Of a stretch of DNA of 8,913 bases, positions 1-5,255 are shown one piece after another. Origin of the DNA: Anaerolineae bacterium (GTDB taxonomy: Bacteria > Chloroflexota > Anaerolineae > JAAYZQ01). The position numbers and the translations under genes were made by a program. Each line of letters begins with the position of its first letter. Position 1 is the first letter of the stretch. A model generated the notes under the pieces. The model did not search any database. It was not told the origin of the DNA and saw only the letters and a list, made by a program, of their open reading frames with translations. The stretch spans positions 1 to 8,913 of the forward strand of contig JAFGOG010000179.1 of NCBI GenBank assembly GCA_016926595.1. The letters run 5' to 3'.

Positions 1-332
1 AGCACCGGCGTGCCATAGACCGCTGCAAAAAAGACAAAGACGGCGTTCAGCTTAAAGGCCAGCGCCTGATTCTTGGACCGCCCAGCGGCCAGGTGGCGAA
101 TGGCCAAAACCATCATCGGTATCTCGGCCAGTGATAGACCACCCAGAGCAACTGTGGCAACCAGTGTCACCAGGGGATGGGGCAGTGGTGCTTTGATCAG
201 ACCTTCGGCGATCAGCCATGCGGCCAGCGTGGCCAGCACTGCATCGGCCGTCAATCCGACGAGTCCACTTAGCAGGAGGCGGCGGCGAAACCCGGTCATC
301 TTGATGTCTGGAGATCGCTGTGCGTTGGGCAT
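1..332 (-). CDS. Unidentified integral membrane protein, N-terminal part (runs off left edge)
   Basis: An open frame of 110 complete codons begins at the ATG at 330-332 and continues past the window edge without a stop. I do not recognise the family. The N-terminus is short and basic (FRRRLLL, residues 15-21). Three hydrophobic segments follow, at about residues 19-41, 52-79 and 92-110, separated by a short loop with PLPHP and by a basic loop with RHLAAGRSKNQ. This is the pattern of a polytopic inner-membrane protein with a cytoplasmic N-terminus. The start is supported by a GAGGTGG ribosome binding site 7 nt upstream and by a consensus promoter just beyond it. A second in-frame ATG is codon 12 (297-299) but has no comparable site. 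The gene diverges from the response regulator, so the two may share regulation. The existence of the gene is fairly certain; its function is unknown. Confidence 0.75.
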   Translation of the reverse strand, partial: MPNAQRSPDIKMTGFRRRLLLSGLVGLTADAVLATLAAWLIAEGLIKAPLPHPLVTLVATVALGGLSLAEIPMMVLAIRHLAAGRSKNQALAFKLNAVFVFFAAVYGTPV

Positions 333-339
333 CTCTTTT

Positions 340-346
340 CCACCTC
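340..346 (-). promoter_or_regulatory. Ribosome binding site of the membrane protein gene
   Basis: GAGGTGG on the minus strand, 7 nt before the ATG at 330-332. It fixes the start codon of the edge-truncated gene. If transcription starts about 7 nt after the -10 box (near 346), this site lies at the very 5' end of the message, giving a leader of about 14 nt. Confidence 0.7.
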
Positions 347-352
347 AAAACC

Positions 353-380
353 ATTATACCCCAGGCCAATCGAATGTCAA
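353..380 (-). promoter_or_regulatory. Consensus sigma70 promoter for the membrane protein gene
   Basis: On the minus strand, TTGACA (375-380) and TATAAT (353-358) are separated by 16 bp. Both hexamers match the housekeeping-sigma consensus exactly. The expected transcription start is near 346, just upstream of the ribosome binding site and ATG. The spacing and position relative to a well-supported start codon make this a strong call, although it is not experimentally shown. Confidence 0.8.
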
Positions 381-389
381 AAGGGCTAT

Positions 390-418
390 TTGCCATTTTG
401 CGACTCTTGAGCTAAAAT
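390..418 (+). promoter_or_regulatory. Sigma70-type promoter for the two-component cluster
   Basis: TTGCCA (390-395) and TAAAAT (413-418) are separated by exactly 17 bp, each with one mismatch to consensus. The predicted start near 425 gives a leader of about 14 nt before the response regulator ATG at 439. It is the only good promoter seen upstream of the four plus-strand ORFs and probably drives all of them. The -35 box is 9 bp from the -35 box of the divergent promoter. A direct repeat TTTGCCA / TTTGCGA (389-395 and 397-403) overlaps it and could be a binding site for the regulator itself, but this is speculative. Confidence 0.75.
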
Positions 419-438
419 AGGGCTGACGGGGACGCCTC

Positions 439-1119
439 ATGGCAAACGAAACAATCCTGGTTGTGGACGATGAGCCAAATATCGTGGAGCTAGCGCGGAT
501 GTACCTGCAACAGGCCGGCTATCGCGTCGAATCGGCTGCGGATGGGCAGCAGGCATTGAGCCAGGTCCGGCGCCTGCGTCCGGCTCTGGTCGTTCTGGAC
601 CTGATGCTGCCCGACCTCGACGGCTGGGAGGTGTGCCGCCGGCTGCGCGCCGAAAGCGATCTGCCGATCATCATGCTCACTGCCCGCACAGACGACGTGG
701 ACCGGATCGTAGGCCTCGAGCTCGGCGCCGACGACTATGTGACCAAGCCCTTCAACCCCCGCGAGCTGGTAGCCCGGGTGCGGGCCGTACTGCGCCGCTA
801 CCAGAAGAGCGTCCGCCCCGATCAGGCGGTGACCGTTGGCCAGCTCACCGTCGATCCGGTCAGCCGCGAGGCAGCCATCGGCGGCCACAAGCTTACTCTG
901 CGGCCTAAGGAGTTTGACCTGTTGCTCGCCCTGGCCGAGCACCAGGGCCAGGTTCTGAGCCGCGATCAGCTCCTCGACCTGGTGTGGGGCTATGATTTCC
1001 CAGGCGGCACGCGAACAGTAGATGCCCATGTATCGCATGTGCGGGCCCGCCTCGCGGAGCGAGGCAGCGGTGCGATGATCGAAACCCATCGCGGCGTCGG
1101 CTACAAACTGGTGGGGTAG
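439..1119 (+). CDS. OmpR/PhoB-family response regulator
   Basis: A DNA-binding response regulator of 226 residues, the usual length for the OmpR family. The receiver domain spans about residues 4-118. It has the acidic pair D10-D11, phospho-acceptor D54 in LVVLDLMLPD, switch threonine T81 in IIMLTA, and lysine K103 in DDYVTKPF, so it is intact for phosphorelay. A short linker leads to the winged-helix effector domain (about 131-226), with the family's LRPKEFDLL, the recognition-helix stretch RTVDAHVSHVRARL (192-205) and the C-terminal RGVGYKL hairpin. The ATG is preceded by a modest GGGGA at 428-432. The gene ends 3 nt before the kinase start, so the two are almost certainly co-transcribed and coupled. 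It is expected to be phosphorylated by that kinase and to bind promoter DNA as a dimer. Its regulon and signal cannot be read from the sequence. Similarity is to the PhoP/PhoB/ResD class in general; I assign no symbol. Confidence 0.96.
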   Translation: MANETILVVDDEPNIVELARMYLQQAGYRVESAADGQQALSQVRRLRPALVVLDLMLPDLDGWEVCRRLRAESDLPIIMLTARTDDVDRIVGLELGADDYVTKPFNPRELVARVRAVLRRYQKSVRPDQAVTVGQLTVDPVSREAAIGGHKLTLRPKEFDLLLALAEHQGQVLSRDQLLDLVWGYDFPGGTRTVDAHVSHVRARLAERGSGAMIETHRGVGYKLVG

Positions 1120-1122
1120 GGA

Positions 1123-2595
1123 GTGGTGTTTAAGAGCCTGCAAGCCCGATTAACCTTGTCCTATCTGCTTATCATCCTTATCTGCCTGGTTCTGGTTGGC
1201 CTGACGGCATTTATGTTTCTGCGTGGCTATCAGCGCGATCTGATCTATAGACGGCTAGAGGATCGGGCGGTCCTTGCCAGCCGGTTAGCCAGCAGCGAGA
1301 TTGTGCAGCGCAGGCTGCTGGCCGAGGAGGCGATCATCCGGCTGATAAATGAGACTATCCAGGGCCGCGATCTGCCGATGTCTGTATACCTTCTCGATCC
1401 GCAGGGGCAGGTCACTGCTGGCAGCAACGCCCGGCTGGACGGCCAGCAGTTTGGAGAACTGGCGGTCTCGGGTGGGGTATCCCCCAGGTGGCCGGTGCGC
1501 GGCGTCCGCCGGTTGGGGCAGGAGGATCAGATCATGTATGTCGCCCAGCCGGTGTGGCGTCCTGCAGGTGTAGGATCGCGCGAAGCGGCTTATATCCTGC
1601 TTCTAACCACGCCCAATCGCGGTGGCCTGGCGGCTATTGCCGAGTTTCTGCCCCGCTTGTTTTGGACAGGGTTGGTGGCCTTGGTGGTGTCGCTCGTCGT
1701 CGCTGCGCTGGTGGCCTACTCTATTGCCCATCCTTTGGAGCGGATCGCCCGGGCCGCCGAACAGATCTCGGCCGGTAACTACGATCAGCAATTGAGCATT
1801 TCTACCCCGGCAGAGGTGGCTCGCCTGGCGGCCAGTTTCAACAGCATGGCCCGCCGGGTCAAGGCGGCGCTCCAGTCGCAGCGGGATCTGGTTGCCAACG
1901 TGTCACACGAGCTGAAGACGCCATTGACCTCAATTCAGGGCTTTTCCCAGGCCCTGCTCGACGGCGCCGCTGGCGACGAGCAGTCCAGGGGACGGGCAGC
2001 GACGATCATCCACGAAGAGGCAGGGCGGATGCGGCGCCTGGTGGACGATCTGCTGGATCTGGCTCGGCTGGAGGGCGGCCAGGCAACGTTGGCCCGCGAA
2101 CCGGTGGACATGGTGGATCTGCTGCGTGGCTGCGCGGCCCGGTTTGCCTCGGCTGCTGACCAGGCGGGCATCGCCGTAGAGGTACAGGCACCCTCGTCGC
2201 TGCCGGGCGTGGTGGGCGATCCCGACCGGCTGGGACAGGTGTTTGGCAACCTCGTGGATAACGCCATCAAACACAGCGCCGGTGCGCCGGGCGGTGGGCG
2301 GGTGGCGCTGTGTGCTGAGCAGCAGGATCGGATGGTGGTCTGTTCGGTGACCGACAATGGGCCTGGCATCCCGGCCGATGAGCTCCCCCGCGTTTTCGAG
2401 CGGTTCTATCGGGTGGACAAGTCACGGGCACGGCGGAGTGGTTTGTCGACTTTATCAGGGCAGGTGCCCGGGGCGGGCTTGGGCTTGTCTATTGCCAAGG
2501 AGATCGTCTTGGCGCATGGCGGACAGATCGCCGTAGAAAGCGTTGAAGGGCTGGGTACACGCTTTGTGGTTCATTTGCCGGTCCGATCGAAATAG
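1123..2595 (+). CDS. Membrane-bound sensor histidine kinase (PhoR/ResE-type)
   Basis: The partner kinase of the upstream response regulator, 490 residues. In order: transmembrane helix 1 (about 12-33), a periplasmic or extracytoplasmic sensor region (about 34-175) with no recognised fold, transmembrane helix 2 (about 180-201), a HAMP linker (about 202-253), a HisKA dimerisation domain with phospho-acceptor H262 in NVSHELKTPLTS, and a HATPase_c domain. In the ATPase domain the N box is GNLVDNAIKHS (375-385), the G1 box DNGPGIP (411-417), the F box FERFYR (425-430) and the G2 box GAGLGL (450-455), so all catalytic boxes are present. The stretch between DKSR and G2 is longer than usual (see findings). 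The start is one of two adjacent GTG codons, at 1123 or 1126. The GGTAGGGA around the preceding stop codon can serve as ribosome binding site, which implies translational coupling. Signal unknown. Confidence 0.95.
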   Translation: MVFKSLQARLTLSYLLIILICLVLVGLTAFMFLRGYQRDLIYRRLEDRAVLASRLASSEIVQRRLLAEEAIIRLINETIQGRDLPMSVYLLDPQGQVTAGSNARLDGQQFGELAVSGGVSPRWPVRGVRRLGQEDQIMYVAQPVWRPAGVGSREAAYILLLTTPNRGGLAAIAEFLPRLFWTGLVALVVSLVVAALVAYSIAHPLERIARAAEQISAGNYDQQLSISTPAEVARLAASFNSMARRVKAALQSQRDLVANVSHELKTPLTSIQGFSQALLDGAAGDEQSRGRAATIIHEEAGRMRRLVDDLLDLARLEGGQATLAREPVDMVDLLRGCAARFASAADQAGIAVEVQAPSSLPGVVGDPDRLGQVFGNLVDNAIKHSAGAPGGGRVALCAEQQDRMVVCSVTDNGPGIPADELPRVFERFYRVDKSRARRSGLSTLSGQVPGAGLGLSIAKEIVLAHGGQIAVESVEGLGTRFVVHLPVRSK

Positions 2596-2659
2596 CTGTT
2601 GGACATGGGCCGGCTGAGCCTCGCAGGTGGGGCGACGGTTCAAACCTGGGGAAAAGTGT

Positions 2660-2666
2660 GGAGGGG
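2660..2666 (+). promoter_or_regulatory. Ribosome binding site that fixes the start of the clamp-like gene
   Basis: GGAGGGG ends 4 nt before the GTG at 2671, and its GGAGG core ends 6 nt before it. The open frame extends upstream to a TTG at 2599 and an ATG at 2605, but neither has such a site, and the extra 24 residues do not resemble the rest of the protein. Confidence 0.7.
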
Positions 2667-2670
2667 AATC

Positions 2671-3453
2671 GTGGAATACAAGGGTGTGCGCATAGATGGG
2701 CAAGTGCTATCGGCAGGTGTCCGCCAGGCCGCTGCTCGTTCGGAAGAATGCCTGATCTGCTTCGTCAAGCCAGATACGATCCGATTTGTAGCCGTGAGCG
2801 GTCTGCGCATGGTGGTCTCGTGGGAGACCCAATTGCAGTCGCCGGCGTCAGGCAGTCTGGTATTTCTTATCCCGCCTGTTGTCGCCGACCTGCTGATGAG
2901 CGAGTCGGTGCGGTCACAGCCAGGCGTGGAGATTGGCTGTCGTGGCAAGGATGTCATGCTGCGGCTGATCGACCACTTGGGCAGCTATGAGATCCGGTGG
3001 AAGTCGGACCTTGCTTCGTTTCCGGCGCCCCCGGAGTTCAGCGAGTTGCTGAAGGTGCCTGACGTCCTGATCGACGTGCCGTACCTGAGGATCTCGGACG
3101 CGATCCACCAGGCGGTTGCCAGGCTGGCCCGCCTCGAGTCGGACGAGCAGGTAAGCCAGACCAAGCTAGCCATCCTGATAGACCTTGATTTCGGCCGGTT
3201 GTCTATTAATGGCCAGGAGATCGTCGTCGGCAAGAGTCGCCAATACTACTTTGATCCCCGCCTGGTCATCCGCGCCCTGGAGCTGATTAAGGATCGGACC
3301 ATACGGGTGGGCATTTCCCCTCTTACCGAGGTGCCAAGGGCCTATCTGTCGCTCCTGGCCGAACAGGATGGTTGGGGCGTCCAGTGTTCCCTGCTGTCTA
3401 TCGGCACCGACACGCAAAAGCTCTACCCGCTTCCGCCCGGCCGCAACCGATGA
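2671..3453 (+). CDS. Sliding-clamp-like (DnaN/PCNA-fold) protein, two domains, divergent
   Basis: A 260-residue protein starting at the GTG at 2671 behind a strong ribosome binding site. I recognise no close family, but the layout resembles the bacterial DNA polymerase III beta clamp. The N-terminus reads as strand then helix (EYKGVRIDGQVLSAGVRQAA), like the start of DnaN. Strands follow, then a second half-domain containing LVFLIPPVVADLL. At 117-123 FPAPPEF matches the position and style of the FP-x-x-P segment that opens DnaN domain 2. Next come a helix (about 137-158, with ESDEQVSQ where DnaN has S-x-D-E-x-R), strands LAILIDLDFGRLSING, and a final half-domain beginning YYFDPRLVIRALELI, like the DnaN F-x-x-x-L-L-x-A-L segment. 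That gives two clamp domains rather than DnaN's three, the PCNA layout. DnaN's usual C-terminal MPMR-type ending is missing. The gene lies 75 bp after the kinase with no clear promoter of its own, and its stop overlaps the next ATG. The fold call is inference; a different alpha/beta fold is possible. Confidence 0.5.
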   Translation: MEYKGVRIDGQVLSAGVRQAAARSEECLICFVKPDTIRFVAVSGLRMVVSWETQLQSPASGSLVFLIPPVVADLLMSESVRSQPGVEIGCRGKDVMLRLIDHLGSYEIRWKSDLASFPAPPEFSELLKVPDVLIDVPYLRISDAIHQAVARLARLESDEQVSQTKLAILIDLDFGRLSINGQEIVVGKSRQYYFDPRLVIRALELIKDRTIRVGISPLTEVPRAYLSLLAEQDGWGVQCSLLSIGTDTQKLYPLPPGRNR

Positions 3454-3626
3454 ACAGGTGGGCGCCGCCAAATACTCAGCGGCTTTGGGAACAAGCGCGG
3501 AGGAAGGCCTTTGTCCAGGACGTTTTGAACACGCTGACACGGCGGCAGGGCGACCTGTTGCCTTTTGACGAGGTGCGCTCCAGTCTGCGCTTGAACAATG
3601 CACGGCCACAGGTAACGGCGGTCTAG
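3450..3626 (+). pseudogene. 58-codon ORF, probable N-terminal remnant of a larger gene
   Basis: The ATG at 3450 overlaps the stop of the clamp-like gene in an ATGA junction, the arrangement of a translationally coupled downstream gene. The peptide is basic and helical, with RRKAFVQDVLNTLTRR (17-32) and LLPFDEVRSSLRL (36-48). From memory, this resembles the beginning of longer Chloroflexota proteins that carry a ParB-like nuclease-type domain after a similar QDVL...LL-F-EEVR opening. Here the similarity would stop at about residue 50, and the frame ends with ARPQVTAV and a stop. Neither of the other two forward frames continues far (TAA and TGA codons follow), so a single frameshift does not rescue it. 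A deletion or rearrangement that replaced the rest of the gene with the convergent hydrolase region is the simplest explanation. The alternative is a genuine small protein of 58 residues. Confidence 0.45.
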
Positions 3627-3650
3627 AGTCTCCCAGGCAGGCATGAAAGC

Positions 3651-3673
3651 CCTCGAAGCAAAGCAGAGCGAGG
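3651..3673. terminator. Weak hairpin at the convergent gene junction
   Basis: CCTCG (3651-3655) and CGAGG (3669-3673) can form a 5-bp stem with a 13-nt loop between the two convergent transcription units. There is no T tract on either strand, so this is not a canonical intrinsic terminator. It is listed only as the sole candidate in the 54-bp gap between the stop at 3626 and the hydrolase stop at 3681. Confidence 0.2.
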
Positions 3674-3680
3674 AGGCCGG

Positions 3681-4514
3681 CTAGTATTTGCGCACGATGG
3701 GCCGATAGGCCTGCGGTACGCGGCACTGGATGAGCTGCTGCTCTTCGCGCGCGCGGCGCACGACGTCCAGGTCGATCGTCGCCATGGCGTAACCTTCGGT
3801 CTCTTCGTCCATCGAGGCATAGAATTCAAAGCGCGGGCCGACGATCAGGCTCTGGCCGAAAAAGTGGTAGCTGTACTCCTCGCCAACGCGGTTGCTGGCT
3901 GCCACGAAAAAGGCGTTCTCCAAGGCGCGGGCCCCGATGAAGGTCCGCCATTCTTCGATGTAGGGCTCCCACGCCTGGGCCGGAGGATGGCCCCAGTTGG
4001 CGCACACGCACAGCAGCTCGGCCCCGTCGAGGGCCAGGCTGCGGGCTGCCTCGGGAAAAGCCAGGTCCCAGCCGAGCAGCACCCCCACTTGGCCGAAACT
4101 GGTCTCAAAGGTGGGCAGCCGGTAGCCGGGGCGGAAGGCCAGCCGTTCTTCGCCAGGCAGATGCAGCTTCCGATACTCGCCCAGCATCTCGCCGTCAGGA
4201 CCGATAACCACGGCAGCGTTGTAGATGGTGCTTTCCACCCGCTCCTTGGTCACCAGGCCAAAGACGATGTGGGCGCTGTAATCAGATGCCCGTTGGGCCA
4301 GGAGGTTGACGGCGTGGCCCGGCACCCATTCAGCCACTTCGGTGAAGCGCAGGCCCAACTCGTAGCCGGTCGTTGTCAGCTCGGGAAAGACGATCAGGTC
4401 TGTCTTTTGCTCGGCGCAGATCTTGTCCACGAACTTGCCCATGGTGATCAGGTTTTCCTCGACCTTGCCCAGTTGGGGATTCATCTGCACCACGGCAACG
4501 GTTACTTCGCGCAT
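3681..4514 (-). CDS. Carbon-nitrogen hydrolase (nitrilase superfamily) lacking the catalytic cysteine
   Basis: A 277-residue full-length member of the nitrilase/amidase superfamily, cytosolic, with no signal peptide. Family features are clear: the N-terminal strand VTVAVVQMNPQLGKVEEN, the glutamate E45 in VFPELTTTGY, the lysine K116 in YRKLHLPGEE, the F-x-PG turn (FRPGYRLPTFE), and the strand after the nucleophile elbow ending in ANW (172-174). The nucleophile position reads VGVLLGWDLAFPEAARSL. Where active members have C in I-C-Y/W-D-x-x-FPE, this protein has Gly148 (codon GGC, 4071-4073). Two cysteines, C169 and C171, lie in the next strand but are not at the usual catalytic place. It could be a non-catalytic homologue, an enzyme with altered chemistry, or a sequence error (TGC to GGC is one base). 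Active relatives hydrolyse amides, carbamoyl groups or nitriles. The start has AAGGAG 8 nt upstream and a strong promoter of its own. The gene is convergent with the plus-strand cluster. Confidence 0.9.
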   Translation of the reverse strand: MREVTVAVVQMNPQLGKVEENLITMGKFVDKICAEQKTDLIVFPELTTTGYELGLRFTEVAEWVPGHAVNLLAQRASDYSAHIVFGLVTKERVESTIYNAAVVIGPDGEMLGEYRKLHLPGEERLAFRPGYRLPTFETSFGQVGVLLGWDLAFPEAARSLALDGAELLCVCANWGHPPAQAWEPYIEEWRTFIGARALENAFFVAASNRVGEEYSYHFFGQSLIVGPRFEFYASMDEETEGYAMATIDLDVVRRAREEQQLIQCRVPQAYRPIVRKY

Positions 4515-4522
4515 CTTTCGGT

Positions 4523-4528
4523 CTCCTT
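4523..4528 (-). promoter_or_regulatory. Ribosome binding site of the hydrolase gene
   Basis: AAGGAG on the minus strand, 8 nt before the ATG at 4512-4514. It confirms the start that leaves the conserved VAVVQMNP strand at the N-terminus. Confidence 0.75.
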
Positions 4529-4547
4529 ATCGGTCAGAGTCGGTGCC

Positions 4548-4576
4548 AGTATACTGCAAAAGGCTCAAATCGTCAA
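4548..4576 (-). promoter_or_regulatory. Near-consensus sigma70 promoter of the hydrolase gene
   Basis: On the minus strand, TTGACG (4571-4576) and TATACT (4548-4553) are separated by 17 bp, each hexamer with one mismatch. The predicted start is near 4541, giving a leader of about 27 nt that contains the AAGGAG site. The hydrolase is therefore probably its own transcription unit, not just the tail of the methyltransferase operon. Confidence 0.75.
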
Positions 4577-4591
4577 GTGGGAATGGGTTGG

Positions 4592-4607
4592 TAGCACAAA
4601 TGTGCTA
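4592..4607. promoter_or_regulatory. Perfect 16-bp palindrome, candidate operator
   Basis: TAGCACA and its exact reverse complement TGTGCTA flank a 2-nt AA spacer. The centre is about 58 bp upstream of the predicted hydrolase transcription start and 15 bp beyond the -35 box. It also lies 9 bp after the methyltransferase stop. As RNA it would give a 7-bp stem with a 2-nt spacer, too tight for a good hairpin, and no T tract follows. A DNA-binding site for a dimeric regulator therefore fits better than a terminator. The regulator is not identifiable. Confidence 0.5.
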
Positions 4608-4616
4608 AGCAGTCAT

Positions 4617-5255
4617 TCATTCCGATTTGTTGGCGATGAGCAGCCTGACGGTGCTGCTGGCCACAGAGACAGTCTCGCGCCGGGCCAGCAACCCCACTTG
4701 GCCCAACAGGCCGGGCAGATCGGGGATCGGCCTCCGTTGGCCGGTGATGCGGTAGAGCCATTCCAGGAAGCGGGTAGGGAGGCTGCGACGGGCGAAATAG
4801 CCGGTCTCAACGACGATCAGCCGGGCGCCCGGCTTGAGTACCCGCTCCAGGTGACGGATCCAGGCCGGATCGTAGACGAACGGTGTGGGAAAAGTCAGGA
4901 CAACGGCGTCAAAGGCGCACGCAGCAAAGGGCAGAGCGTTGGCCCGACCCCGCACCAGGTCGGCGGCTATGCTTCGACGCCGGAGCCGGCATTGGGTCAG
5001 GCGCAGCATGCAAAGCGACAGATCGAGGCCGAATGGACGATAGCCAGCCGTGGCCAGGTCTACCAGCAGGTGGCCGGGGCCAAAGCCTACCTCCAGGATG
5101 CTGCCGCCGGCCGGCAAGTAGGCCAGCGCCGTCTGCTGCCAGCGGCGCCACAGGCCAAGCGATACGACCCAGCTGACCGGATCGTACAGCCAGGCCAGCT
5201 CGTTGTACAGCAGCCTGAAGCCAAAGGCGATCAGCCGCGCCCAGGCTTGCGGCAT
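4617..5255 (-). CDS. Class I SAM-dependent methyltransferase (Methyltransf_11/UbiE-like)
   Basis: A 212-residue protein with a Rossmann-type methyltransferase core. Motif I, the SAM-binding glycine loop, is ILEVGFGPGHLL (53-64). The acidic residue after strand 2 is in GLDLS (76-80). Motif II lies in the stretch ending FDAVVLTFP (115-123). The motif III region RVLKPGARLIVVE (138-150) is typical of the UbiE/Coq5-like group of small-molecule methyltransferases. The N-terminal helix region (LYNELAWLYDPVSWVVSLGLW) resembles the substrate-side cap often seen in this group. The substrate cannot be deduced. The frame is open upstream to 5399, but those codons lie inside the deacetylase gene and look random. 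The ATG at 5253-5255 is chosen because the family-like sequence begins there, although its ribosome binding site is weak. The gene overlaps the end of the deacetylase by 25 bp, so coupled translation is likely. Confidence 0.88.
   Translation of the reverse strand: MPQAWARLIAFGFRLLYNELAWLYDPVSWVVSLGLWRRWQQTALAYLPAGGSILEVGFGPGHLLVDLATAGYRPFGLDLSLCMLRLTQCRLRRRSIAADLVRGRANALPFAACAFDAVVLTFPTPFVYDPAWIRHLERVLKPGARLIVVETGYFARRSLPTRFLEWLYRITGQRRPIPDLPGLLGQVGLLARRETVSVASSTVRLLIANKSE

Noticed and set aside
490..1143. A 217-codon minus-strand frame opposite the response regulator
   Set aside because: The plus-strand frame encodes an intact OmpR-family regulator; the antisense translation shows no family features.
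2637..2646. GGTTCAAACC, resembling a tRNA T-loop
   Set aside because: No matching acceptor, D or anticodon stems could be found around it. The 10-mer is simply a short self-complementary string in the spacer before the clamp-like gene.
2599..2670. N-terminal extension of the clamp-like gene to the TTG at 2599 or the ATG at 2605
   Set aside because: There is no ribosome binding site for either codon, the extra residues look unrelated to the protein, and a strong GGAGGGG site serves the GTG at 2671.
3627..3680. Strong bidirectional terminator between the convergent genes
   Set aside because: Only a 5-bp stem with a long loop and no T tract was found, so a strong terminator cannot be claimed.
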